Source: Gallionellaceae bacterium
GTDB taxonomy: Bacteria > Pseudomonadota > Gammaproteobacteria > Burkholderiales > Thiobacillaceae
Length of the DNA: 64,000 bases
Direction: 5' to 3'
Assembly (NCBI GenBank): GCA_028714875.1
Contig: JAQTLN010000008.1
Location: 90,849 to 154,848, forward strand
Of the stretch, positions 49,204 to 60,100 are shown one piece after another (within the stretch, counting starts at the first letter, position 1; each line of letters starts with the position of its first letter). The notes beneath the pieces were generated by a model that made no database searches, was not told the origin of the DNA, and saw only the letters and a list, made by a program, of their open reading frames with translations. The position numbers and the translations under genes were made by a program.

Positions 49204-51165
49204 GTGAGCGGTCTGCGCCTGATCAATCCCGAGGTCGAGTTCCTGCGCTATCGGCGGCGCATGGAAATCGCCGGCGTCGTCGCGGCCCTGTTGTTTCTGA
49301 CGCTGTTCGCGCGCTCTTTCTGGCTGCAAGTCATCCAGTACGACCACTACCACGCGCTGGCCGAAAGCAACCGCATCTCGCTGGTGCCGGCGCCGCCCTC
49401 GCGTGGGGTCATCTATGACCGGCGCGGCGAAGTCCTGGCGCAGAACTTTTCCGCCTACACCCTGGAAATCACCCCGGCCAAGGCCGGCAAGCTGGAGGAC
49501 ATCCTCAACCAGCTCAGCCAGGTGGTGAGCATCGACACGAGCGACCGCAAACGCTTCAAGCGACTGCTGGCGGAAAGCAAGAACTTCGAGAGCATTCCCA
49601 TCCGCAACCGGCTGAGCGAGGAAGAGGTGGCGCGCTTCACCGTCAACCGCTACCGCTTCCCCGGTGTCGAGGTGAAGGCGCGTCTGTTCCGCCAATACCC
49701 TTATGGGGAAATTTTCTCGCATGTGGTCGGCTATATCGGCCGCGTCGGCCAGCGCGATCTCGATCGCCTGGAGGCCGACGAGCAACTGGCCAACTACCGG
49801 GGCACGGATTACATCGGCAAGCTCGGCATCGAGGCGAGCTATGAAGCCTGGCTGCATGGCCGCACCGGCATCGAAAAAGTCGAGACCGATTCCAGTGGCC
49901 GCGCCGTGCGCCTGCTCTCCCGCACCGCGCCGGTATCGGGCCACAACCTGTATCTGCATATCGACGCCAAGTTGCAGCAGGTGGCGGAAAAAGTCTTCGG
50001 CGACTATCGCGGCGCGCTGGTGGCGCTGGACCCGCGCAACGGCGGTGTGCTGGCCCTGGTTTCCAAACCGGGCTTCGATCCCAACCTGTTCGTCGACGGC
50101 ATCGACAGCGCCACCTGGCGCGAACTCAACGATGCTTACGAGCGCCCCTTGATCAACCGCGCGCTGCGTGGCGTCTACCCCCCCGGCTCCACCATCAAGC
50201 CGTTCATGGGCCTGGCCGGCATGGAACTGGGCGTGCGCAACCCCGGCGACACCATCTCCGACCCCGGCTATTTCACCTTGTCCGGCAGCAGCCACCGCTA
50301 CCGCGATTGGAAAAAGGACGGCCACGGCATGGTCGATCTGAAACGCTCCATCACCATTTCCTGCGATACCTATTACTACGGCCTTGCCCATCAGATGGGC
50401 ATCGAGCGCATGGCCGGCTTCCTCGCCCAGTTCGGCTTCGGCCAGAAAAGCGGGGTGGATCTGGATGGCGAGCTGTCGGGCCTGCTGCCCACGCCGGAAT
50501 GGAAACAACGCCGCTTCAAGCAGCCCTGGTGGCCGGGCGAAACCGTGATCGCCGGCATCGGCCAGGGCTATGTCCTCGCCACGCCCATGCAACTGGCGGT
50601 GGCCACCATGGCCATCGCCAACAATGGCGTGGTCTACAAACCGCAACTCATCCGCGCCTGGCGCGACCCGTCCTCGGGCCTGTTGTCCAACGCCGCGCCG
50701 CAGATATTGCGGCACATCCCGCTCAAACCCGAGTTCCTGCGCCTGGTCAAGGAGGCCATGGTGGATGTGACGCTACCCGGCGGCACCGCATCCGCGGCGG
50801 GCGCCAACGCTCCCTATCAGTTCGCCGGCAAGACCGGCACCGCGCAGGTGGTCGGCATCCGCCAGGGAGAGAAATACGATGCCAGCCGGGTTTCCGCGCG
50901 CAATCGCGACCACGCCTTGTTCATCGCCTTCGCGCCGGCCGACGACCCCAAGATCGTGCTGGCGGTGATGGTGGAAAACGGCGGCCACGGCGGTTCCACC
51001 GCCGCCCCGGTGGCGCGCAAGGTGATCGACTACTGGCTGCTTGGCAAGCTGCCCAAGGTCTACGCGCCGGTGGAACCGGGAGCCGCCACGCCGGAAGAAG
51101 AAGTGGAAGATGCCGGCCCGGCGGACGAAACCGTCACACCTGTCGTACAAGGAGCCGCGCAATGA
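49204..51165 (+). CDS. mrdA: Penicillin-binding protein 2 (elongasome transpeptidase)
   Basis: 653 residues from the GTG at 49204. One N-terminal membrane helix (about 20-41), a dimerisation domain (SRGVIYDRRGEVLAQNFSAY) and a transpeptidase domain with SxxK in PPGSTIKPF (Ser329), SCD in SITISCDTYYYGL and KTG in QFAGKTGTAQV (Lys543). It crosslinks peptidoglycan during side-wall growth together with RodA. The start codon follows a palindromic repeat with no clear ribosome site; an ATG at 49261 is unlikely, since it would cut into the conserved N-terminus. The stop overlaps rodA by four bases. Confidence 0.95.
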   Translation: MSGLRLINPEVEFLRYRRRMEIAGVVAALLFLTLFARSFWLQVIQYDHYHALAESNRISLVPAPPSRGVIYDRRGEVLAQNFSAYTLEITPAKAGKLEDILNQLSQVVSIDTSDRKRFKRLLAESKNFESIPIRNRLSEEEVARFTVNRYRFPGVEVKARLFRQYPYGEIFSHVVGYIGRVGQRDLDRLEADEQLANYRGTDYIGKLGIEASYEAWLHGRTGIEKVETDSSGRAVRLLSRTAPVSGHNLYLHIDAKLQQVAEKVFGDYRGALVALDPRNGGVLALVSKPGFDPNLFVDGIDSATWRELNDAYERPLINRALRGVYPPGSTIKPFMGLAGMELGVRNPGDTISDPGYFTLSGSSHRYRDWKKDGHGMVDLKRSITISCDTYYYGLAHQMGIERMAGFLAQFGFGQKSGVDLDGELSGLLPTPEWKQRRFKQPWWPGETVIAGIGQGYVLATPMQLAVATMAIANNGVVYKPQLIRAWRDPSSGLLSNAAPQILRHIPLKPEFLRLVKEAMVDVTLPGGTASAAGANAPYQFAGKTGTAQVVGIRQGEKYDASRVSARNRDHALFIAFAPADDPKIVLAVMVENGGHGGSTAAPVARKVIDYWLLGKLPKVYAPVEPGAATPEEEVEDAGPADETVTPVVQGAAQ

Positions 51166-52262
51166 TCCTACGAGCCCTGTTCACCCGCCTGTTCGCGCAT
51201 CTCGACGGCCCCCTGGTTGGTCTCCTCGCGCTCCTGCTCCTGCTTGGCAGCAGCGTGGTGTACAGCGCTTCCGGCGAGAATCCGGCCAAGCTGGCCTCGC
51301 ACTTCCTCAATATGTCGGTGGCGTTGGGCGCCATGTTGCTGGTGTCCCACATCCCGCCGCAGCGTCTCATGCAATTCGCCCTGCCGGCCTATGCGGTGGG
51401 TCTGATCCTGCTGCTCGGTGTGGCGTTGTTCGGTATCGTCGTCAACGGCTCGCGGCGCTGGCTGGAACTGGGTGTGACCCGCATCCAGCCGTCCGAACTG
51501 ATGCGCCTGGCCGTGCCCATGATGCTGGCCTGGTATCTGCACTACAAACAGGAAACCTTGCGCGCGCGCGATTTCGCCATCGCCGGCCTATTGCTGGCGT
51601 TACCGGTCGGCTTCATCGCCAAGCAGCCTGACCTGGGAACCTCACTCCTGATCACTGCATCCGGCTTCTATGTGCTGTTCCTCGGTGGCCTGTCCTGGAA
51701 AGTCATCATTGGCGCCGCCGTTGCCGCCGGCGCGGCCCTGCCAGTGGCCTGGAACTACCTGCTGCACGACTACCAGCAAAAGCGCGTGCTCACCCTCATC
51801 GACCCTTCCTCCGACCCCCTGGGCGCCGGTTACCACATCATCCAGTCCACCATCGCCGTGGGTTCCGGCGGCGTTGCCGGCAAGGGCTGGATGTCCGGCA
51901 CCCAGACGCATCTGGATTTCCTGCCGGAACGCAGCACCGACTTCATTTTCGCGGTCTACTCGGAAGAATTCGGCCTGATCGGTAACCTGTTCCTGCTCCT
52001 CCTCTACGCCGCCATCATCTGGCGCGGCCTGATGCTCGCCTCCGGCGCTCCCTCCCTGTTCGGCCGCCTGTTCGCCGGCGCCATCGTGCTGACCTTCGCC
52101 ACCTATGCCTTCGTCAACATGGGCATGGTCTCCGGCATCCTGCCGGTGGTGGGCGTGCCGCTGCCCCTGGTCAGCTATGGCGGCACCTCCATGGTCACCG
52201 TCCTGGTCGGATTCGGCATCGTCATGAGCCTGGTTACGCACAAAAAACTTGTAAAAACATAA
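51162..52262 (+). CDS. rodA: Peptidoglycan glycosyltransferase RodA
   Basis: 366 residues from the ATG at 51162, which has AAGGAG upstream. A SEDS-family polytopic membrane protein with about ten helices. Conserved parts are GSRRWLELGVTRIQPSELMR, FIAKQPDLGTSLLI (the catalytic Asp loop) and LPLVSYGGTSMVTVLVGFGIVMS. It polymerises lipid II into glycan strands with PBP2. The frame stays open far upstream, but that part is antisense or shadow to mrdA. Confidence 0.95.
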   Translation: MILRALFTRLFAHLDGPLVGLLALLLLLGSSVVYSASGENPAKLASHFLNMSVALGAMLLVSHIPPQRLMQFALPAYAVGLILLLGVALFGIVVNGSRRWLELGVTRIQPSELMRLAVPMMLAWYLHYKQETLRARDFAIAGLLLALPVGFIAKQPDLGTSLLITASGFYVLFLGGLSWKVIIGAAVAAGAALPVAWNYLLHDYQQKRVLTLIDPSSDPLGAGYHIIQSTIAVGSGGVAGKGWMSGTQTHLDFLPERSTDFIFAVYSEEFGLIGNLFLLLLYAAIIWRGLMLASGAPSLFGRLFAGAIVLTFATYAFVNMGMVSGILPVVGVPLPLVSYGGTSMVTVLVGFGIVMSLVTHKKLVKT

Positions 52263-52318
52263 TGATGGACGATACTCTTGGAGCACTTTCTAACGACGTT
52301 TGTCGTTGCGAGGCAGCC

Positions 52319-53545
52319 ATGAGTCAACCCAAGTACCGACATTTCCCGCTTCACCCCCTGCGTACCCCCCTGATCGCCCTCGCCGTCGCCGCCTACCTGA
52401 CGGGTTGCGCGAGCGTGACCGACAAGAGCGCCCAGAAGACCCAGCCGGTACAGACCGCGCGCGGTGATGACAAGCCGGTCATCCCGCCTTACAAGGGGGG
52501 CGGTTACTACAAGGACGATGGCCCCGGCCGCGATACGCCGGCCAACCTGGACCAGGTGCCGGATGCCGTGCCCAAAGCGGAACCCCTGCACCGCTACGCC
52601 AACGATACCTACAAGGTGATGGGCAAGACCTATCAACCCATCGCGGCGGAGCAGTCCTACAAGGAAAAAGGCCTCGCATCCTGGTACGGGCGCAAATTCC
52701 ACGGCAAGAACACGTCCTCGGGCGAGCCCTATGACATGTACGCCATGACGGCGGCCCATGCCACGCTGCCGATTCCCAGCTATGCCCGTGTCACCAACCT
52801 GAATACCGGCCAGAGCGTGCTGGTGCGGGTCAACGATCGCGGCCCCTTCCATGAAGGCCGCATCATCGACCTGTCGTATACCGCCGCCTACAAGCTCGAT
52901 GTCCTCAAGGACGTCACGCCGGTGGAAGTCGAACTGGTCAGTGCCGACGCCGCGCCGGACTCCTTCGTCGCCCAGGCCAGTGAAGTCCAGACCAGTTCAC
53001 CGATCAGCGAAGCCTCCTCGCCGGCGGCGGGGGAGGCGATCTACCTGCAACTGGGCGCTTACGCCAATCCGGCCTCCGCCGAGGCATTGCTGGCCCGCGC
53101 CAGCGCCATGCTGTCGCGCGATCTGCCTGGCGTGATGCGCCTGGATGTCGGCGGCTTGCACAAGGTCCAGGCCGGACCATTCATGTCCGTGGACGCCGCC
53201 AACAAGGCCGCCGAGCGCATTCGCGATGATCTCGATGTGCAGGCGATCAAGGTCACGGGCAAGGCGCCGGCCAGCCCCGCGCCGATCGCCACGATCGCGC
53301 CGACCGCCGCGGCTCCCGGCATCTATCTGCAACTCGCCGCGCTTTCCAACCCCGCCGCCGCCGATGCCTTGAGCGCCAAGGTCAAAGCCCGTTTCGGCGC
53401 CGAATTGCCCGGCATCAGCCACCTAGCGGCGGGGAATCTGGTCAAGGTCCAGGCCGGCCCCTTCGCCTCCGCCGACGCCGCCGAGAAAATGGCCCTGGCC
53501 TACCAGCAGGATTTCGGCGTCAAGCCCTACAAGGTGCAGCGCTAA
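52319..53545 (+). CDS. rlpA: Septal ring lytic transglycosylase RlpA with two SPOR domains
   Basis: 408 residues from the ATG at 52319. A lipoprotein signal ends with LTGC (Cys30). After a linker, the double-psi beta-barrel domain spans about 120-215 (GLASWYGRKFHGKNTSSGE, VNDRGPFHEGRIIDLS). Two SPOR-like repeats follow at about 240-322 and 345-408, both with the pattern YLQL-A-x-PA-A--L and VKVQAGPF or HKVQAGPF. Usual RlpA proteins have one SPOR domain, which binds denuded glycan at the division site. Here a tandem duplication is clear. It closes the rod operon; dacA, often next, is absent. Confidence 0.93.
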   Translation: MSQPKYRHFPLHPLRTPLIALAVAAYLTGCASVTDKSAQKTQPVQTARGDDKPVIPPYKGGGYYKDDGPGRDTPANLDQVPDAVPKAEPLHRYANDTYKVMGKTYQPIAAEQSYKEKGLASWYGRKFHGKNTSSGEPYDMYAMTAAHATLPIPSYARVTNLNTGQSVLVRVNDRGPFHEGRIIDLSYTAAYKLDVLKDVTPVEVELVSADAAPDSFVAQASEVQTSSPISEASSPAAGEAIYLQLGAYANPASAEALLARASAMLSRDLPGVMRLDVGGLHKVQAGPFMSVDAANKAAERIRDDLDVQAIKVTGKAPASPAPIATIAPTAAAPGIYLQLAALSNPAAADALSAKVKARFGAELPGISHLAAGNLVKVQAGPFASADAAEKMALAYQQDFGVKPYKVQR

Positions 53546-53651
53546 AGCTGGCCCCCTGCCCGCAATTGCCGGGATACCTCCTCGGTGGGGGGCAAGCGGG
53601 CATGCCACGGCCCTATAATGTGCCGCTTTTACAATCCAACCGGACCCCACC

Positions 53652-54119
53652 ATGACCGATCAGCAACCCCAGCAACAAGCCATGCCTGTATTCAACATCG
53701 AGAAGATCTACGTCAAGGATCTTTCCGTGGAAGTACCCGGCGCTCCGGCCATCTTCCTGGAGCGCGAGCAGCCGCAGATGGACTTGCAGATCAACTCCCA
53801 GAGCGCGCCGATCGAAGACGGCGTCTATCAGACCATCCTCACCATCACCGTCAGCGCCAAGATCAAGGACAAGGTCGCGTTCGTGGTGGAACTGCAACAG
53901 GGTGGCATCTTCCGTATTCAGAACCTGCCGCCGGAAGCGCTGGAGCCGGCCCTGGCCATCGGCTGCCCCAACATCATCTTCCCCTACGCCCGCGAAACCA
54001 TTTCCGACGCCGTGCTCAAAGCCGGTTTCCCGCCCCTGATGTTGCAGCCGGTCAATTTTGAAATGCTCTACATGCAACAGCAGCAACAGCAAGCCCAGGC
54101 CGCCGGCCAGCCCAACTGA
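53652..54119 (+). CDS. secB: Protein-export chaperone SecB
   Basis: 155 residues, the standard length. It begins MTDQQPQQQAMPVFNIEKIYVKDLS and contains VYQTILTITVSAKIKDKVAF and FPYARETISDAVLKAGFPPLMLQPVNF. SecB tetramers keep exported proteins unfolded for SecA. It is followed five bases later by gpsA, a conserved proteobacterial pairing. Confidence 0.96.
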   Translation: MTDQQPQQQAMPVFNIEKIYVKDLSVEVPGAPAIFLEREQPQMDLQINSQSAPIEDGVYQTILTITVSAKIKDKVAFVVELQQGGIFRIQNLPPEALEPALAIGCPNIIFPYARETISDAVLKAGFPPLMLQPVNFEMLYMQQQQQQAQAAGQPN

Positions 54120-54124
54120 AGCGC

Positions 54125-55114
54125 ATGAACGTCTGCGTGCTGGGGGCCGGCGCCTGGGGCACGGCGATGGCCATCCGTCTGGCCGGCGCCGCCCGGGTTC
54201 GGCTGTGGACACGCTCACCCGAGCATGCCACCGCGATGGCCGCCACGCGGGTCAACGCGCGTTACCTGGCGGGCCAGGAGTTGCCCGCCAACCTGGCGCC
54301 AAGCGCCGACCTGGATGCCTCCTTGCGCGACGCCGACTGGCTGATCTCGGCGGTACCCACCAGCGGCTTCCGGCCCCTGTTGCAGACCCTGCGCGAGCGG
54401 GGCGGCAAAACGCCCCTGATCTGGTTGTGCAAGGGTTTCGAGGCCGGAACGCGGCGACTGCCGCATGAGGTGCTGGAAGAAACCTGGCCGGAACACCCGG
54501 CGGCCGGCGTGCTGTCCGGCCCGAGTTTCGCGCTGGAAGTCGCGCGCGGCCTGCCCGCCGCGCTCACCGTCGCCTCGCGTGATACCGAGTTCGCGCGCGG
54601 CGCCGCCCAGGCGCTGCACGATCCGCGCCTGCGCCTCTATGCCAGCACCGATGTGGTCGGGGTGGAACTGGGCGGCGCGGTGAAGAACGTCATCGCCATC
54701 GCCGCCGGCATCTCGGATGGCCTCGGTTTCGGCCTCAATGCGCGCGCGGCCCTGGTGACACGCGGCCTGGCCGAACTCACCCGCCTCGGCCTGCATCTGG
54801 GTGGCCGTCCGGAAACCTTCATGGGCCTGTCCGGCATGGGCGACCTGATCCTGACCTGCACCGGCGATCTTTCCCGCAACCGCCAGGTCGGCCTGCGTCT
54901 GGCGGCCGGAGAAAGCCTGGAAGGCGCCCTGCGCCAACTCGGCCACGTCGCCGAAGGCGTCACCACCGCCCTCGAACTCGCCGTTCTGGCCGACACCTTG
55001 CGGGTCGACATGCCCATCACCCAGTCGGTCGCCGCCATCCTGCGCGGCGAAATACCCCCGGGCGAAGCCGTGGCCGCCTTGCTGGCGCGTGAGTTGAAGG
55101 ACGAGGCAATGTAG
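54125..55114 (+). CDS. gpsA: NAD(P)+-dependent glycerol-3-phosphate dehydrogenase
   Basis: 329 residues. The N-terminal dinucleotide motif is VCVLGAGAWGTAMA, then GVLSGPSFALEVARG, the catalytic Lys in ELGGAVKNVIAIAAGISDGL and MGLSGMGDLILTCTGDLSRN. It makes sn-glycerol 3-phosphate for phospholipid synthesis. It is co-transcribed with secB and ends before a strong terminator at 55144-55172. Confidence 0.96.
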   Translation: MNVCVLGAGAWGTAMAIRLAGAARVRLWTRSPEHATAMAATRVNARYLAGQELPANLAPSADLDASLRDADWLISAVPTSGFRPLLQTLRERGGKTPLIWLCKGFEAGTRRLPHEVLEETWPEHPAAGVLSGPSFALEVARGLPAALTVASRDTEFARGAAQALHDPRLRLYASTDVVGVELGGAVKNVIAIAAGISDGLGFGLNARAALVTRGLAELTRLGLHLGGRPETFMGLSGMGDLILTCTGDLSRNRQVGLRLAAGESLEGALRQLGHVAEGVTTALELAVLADTLRVDMPITQSVAAILRGEIPPGEAVAALLARELKDEAM

Positions 55115-55143
55115 TAGTCGGTTACTCGTCCTGGCTGAACAAC

Positions 55144-55172
55144 AAAAAAGCCGGCCATGAGCCGGCTTTTTT
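55144..55172. terminator. Bidirectional intrinsic terminator between gpsA and gltD
   Basis: Perfect 12-bp stem AAAAAAGCCGGC / GCCGGCTTTTTT with loop CATGA. The A and T runs on both sides make it work for gpsA (plus) and gltD (minus), which converge here. Confidence 0.92.
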
Positions 55173-55188
55173 GCGTACCCGGGAAGGC

Positions 55189-56619
<1,431 letters not shown>

Positions 56620-56913
56620 TTAGTGATTCGTGCTGGGCCACGACGAGGGATTGCGGTTCTGGTGCAAACAGCGAAGTACCTGGATGCCGCGCCGATCCAC
56701 CAGATAGAACAAGGCATAAGGAAATGCCCTCAACAGCACGCGCCGCACATCACCGCTGATGCGTGTGAATGCGAGCGGCTGGTCGCGGATGATCTCGAAC
56801 ATCTCGGCAACGCTGTTCAGGAATTCCCGGCCCAATCCTGCCGATTGCTGTTCATACCAGGTGGCTGTCTGATTCATTTCATGCTCTGCGCGAACACGAA
56901 CATAGAGTTTCAT
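56620..56913 (-). CDS. RelE/ParE-family toxin
   Basis: 97 residues from the ATG at 56913. The opening KLYVRVRAEHEMNQTATWYEQQSAGLGREFL and the later RRVLLRAFPYALFYLVDRR fit the ParE branch of the RelE/ParE fold. ParE toxins act on DNA gyrase, but members paired with this antitoxin type have not been assigned a firm target. The start overlaps the antitoxin stop by four bases (ATGA). It is embedded between gltB and gltD, 12 bases before gltD. Confidence 0.87.
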   Translation of the reverse strand: MKLYVRVRAEHEMNQTATWYEQQSAGLGREFLNSVAEMFEIIRDQPLAFTRISGDVRRVLLRAFPYALFYLVDRRGIQVLRCLHQNRNPSSWPSTNH

Positions 56914-57128
56914 GAAAAGGACTTCTCGATGCGCGCCCTGACGATTTCCCACTCCTCGCCTTCTTCCGGGTTGAGGCGATACTCCTCCAGCGCCTGCCCA
57001 AGTTCCCGCTTCTGCCAGTCGTGGAGGGGGATGTCATTAGGATCCAGCGAATCCCACAGGAACTCGATCAAATCCAGCTTTTCCTGGGCCGTGAGACTGT
57101 TGAGATGTTCCCGAGAAATGGTCGCCAT
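56910..57128 (-). CDS. Addiction module antitoxin (PF09720 family)
   Basis: 72 residues from the ATG at 57128, with AGGAG six bases upstream; a further upstream in-frame start is less likely. EKLDLIEFLWDSLDPNDIPL and the acidic tail EEYRLNPEEGEEWEIVRARIEKS are typical of the short putative addiction module component family, which usually precedes a RelE/ParE toxin. It begins 17 bases after the gltB stop, so there is no space for its own promoter in that gap. Confidence 0.86.
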   Translation of the reverse strand: MATISREHLNSLTAQEKLDLIEFLWDSLDPNDIPLHDWQKRELGQALEEYRLNPEEGEEWEIVRARIEKSFS

Positions 57129-57145
57129 ATCGAACTCCTGGAGGA

Positions 57146-60100
57146 TCAATCCTTCAACAAACTATCCAGCGTCAAAGCCTTGGGCTTCACCAACCAGAAA
57201 CGGTTCACCACATCGGTGAAGTGTTCCAGCATCCAGCGGGCGCGGTCGGAGCCGGTGTATTGCACGTGTTTATCCAGCTTCTCGCGCAGGAACGCGCGGT
57301 GTTCGCCGGTTTTCTCGTCGTTGATGCGGTTGATGTCGACCAGCTCGTTGTTGTACTTCTCGGCGAAGTTGCCGTCCTCGTCATAGATCAGGGCGAAGCC
57401 GCCGGTCATGCCGGCGCCGACGTTGAGGCCGGTGTTGCCGAGCACGATGATGCAGCCGCCGGTCATGTATTCGCAGCAGTGTTCGCCCACGCCTTCCACC
57501 ACCGCCAGCGCGCCGGAGTTGCGCACGCCGAAGCGCTCACCACCCAGACCGGCCGCGTATAGCTCGCCGCCGGTGGCGCCGTACAGACAGGTGTTGCCGA
57601 TGATGCTGGCCTGGTGCGAGGCGAACGCGGAGCCCTTGGGCGGATAGACGATGAGGCGGCCGCCGGACATGCCCTTGCCGACGTAGTCGTTGGCGTCGCC
57701 TTCGATCTCCATGGTCAGGCCGTGGTGGTTCCAGACGCCGAAGCTCTGGCCGGCGGAGCCGTTCAGCTTGATGTGCAGGCAGTCGGTGGGTAGACCCACG
57801 GCGCCATGCGCGCGGGCGATCTCGCCGGAGAGGCGCGCGCCGATGGAACGGTTGACGTTGCGCACCTTGTATTCCAGGCGCTGCGGGGTTTGGGCGAGGA
57901 TGCCGGGGAGCGCGTCCTTGACCATCTGCTCGGCCAGCTCGCCCTTGTCGAAGGAGGGGTTGGAGGCATCGACGCAGAAGCGCGGCTCGCTGTCGGCAAT
58001 GCTGCCTTGCGACAGCAGAACGCCGAGTTTCAACTTGCTCTGCTTGTCCGATTCACCCGGCAGGAGTTCGAGCAGATCGGTGCGGCCGATCAGGTCCTCG
58101 AACTTGCTTACGCCCAGCGCGGCCATCCATTCGCGGGTCTCGCGGGCGACGAAGGTGAAGTAGTTGATGACCATCTCGGGCAGGCCGATGAAGAAGCCCT
58201 TGCGCAGGCGCGCGTCCTGGGTGGCGATGCCGGTGGCGCAGTTGTTCAGGTGGCAGATACGCAGGTATTTGCAGCCCAGCGAGATCATCGGCGCGGTGCC
58301 GAAGCCGAACGATTCGGCGCCGAGAATGGCGGCTTTCACCACGTCCAGGCCGGTCTTCAGGCCGCCATCGGTCTGCACCCGCACGCGGCCGCGCAGGCCG
58401 TTGGCGCGCAGCACTTGCTGGGCTTCGGTGAGGCCCAGTTCCCAGGGCGTGCCGGCATATTTCACGCTGGTGAGGGGCGAGGCGCCGGTGCCGCCGTCAT
58501 AGCCGGAGATGGTGATGAGGTCGGCATAGGCCTTGGCCACACCGGCCGCGATGGTGCCGACGCCGGGTTCCGCCACCAGCTTCACCGACACCAAAGCCTT
58601 CGGGTTGACCTGCTTCAGGTCATAGATGAGCTGTGCCAGGTCTTCGATGGAGTAGATGTCGTGGTGCGGCGGCGGCGAGATCAGGGTGACGCCGGGCTTG
58701 GTACAGCGCAGCTTGGCGATGTGCGGCTCCACCTTCTTGCCGGGCAACTGGCCGCCCTCGCCGGGCTTGGCGCCCTGCGCGACCTTGATCTGCAACACCT
58801 CGGCATTGACCAGATAGTGCGCGGTGACGCCGAACCGGCCGGATGCCACCTGCTTGATCTTGGACATCTTGATGGTGCCGTAGCGGGCCGGGTCTTCGCC
58901 GCCCTCGCCGGAGTTGGAACGCCCGCCGATGGTGTTCATGCCTTCCGCCAGGGCTTCGTGCGCCTCGGGCGAGAGGGCGCCGAGCGACATGCCGGCGGAG
59001 TCGAAGCGTTTCAGGATGGCTTCGATCGGTTCCACCGCGTCGACGGCAATCGGCGAGTCGGCGAGCTTCAGCTTCATCAGGTCGCGCAACATGGCCACCG
59101 GACGATTGTTCACGCTGGCCGCGTAAATCTTGTAGGCGTCATAGGAGCCGGTCTGCACGGCGGTTTGCAGTTCCTGCACCACGTCCGGGTTGTAGGCGTG
59201 GTATTCCTCGCCATGCATGAACTTGAGCAGGCCGCCGGCGGGAATCGGGCGCAGCGGGTTGAAGGCGGCGCGGTTGAGTAACTTCTGATCCGCCTCGAAG
59301 TCGGAGAAATTGGCGCCGGAGACGCGCGAGACCGTGCCTTTCAGGCACATGCCGACGACGTCCTCGTGCATGCCCACCACCTCGAACAACTGGGCGCCGC
59401 GATAGCTGGCGATGGCGGAAATGCCCATCTTCGACATGACCTTCAAGAGGCCCTTGTCGGTGCCCTTGCGGTAGTTCATCAAGGCCTTCTCGGCGGGTAG
59501 CTTGATCTCGCCGCTACGCACCATTTGCAGGATGGACTGGTAGGCGAGGTAGGGATACACGGCGGTGGCGCCGTAGCCGATCAGGGCGGCGATCTGGTGC
59601 GGGTCGCGCGCGGCGCCGGTCTTCACCACGATATTCGCGTCGCAACGCAGGCCGGCGGCGATCAGGGCATGGTGCACGGCGCCGGTGGCGAACAGGGCGG
59701 GAATGGTCAGCGTCGACTGGGAGAGGGTGCGATCCGAGAGCACGACGATCACCGTGCCCGCCTTCACCGCCGCCACCGCATCGGCGGAAAGTTTTTCCAA
59801 AGCGGCCTTGAGGTCGCTCTGGCTCGGGTCGTATTGCAGGTAGAAATGTTCCGTCGCGTAAGCCGGGTCGCCGCTGGTGGTGACCGCCTTGTAAGTGTCG
59901 TTGGACAGCACTGGCGAATTCAACTCCATGCGCGCGGCATGTTGCGGAGTTTCCTCGAACAGATTCAGTTCCCGCCCCAGCACCGTGTGCAGGGACATGA
60001 CGATGGCCTCGCGGATCGGGTCGATCGGAGGGTTGGTCACCTGGGCGAACTGCTGGCGCAGGTAATCGAAAGGCGAACGCGCTTTCTGCGAGAGCACCGC

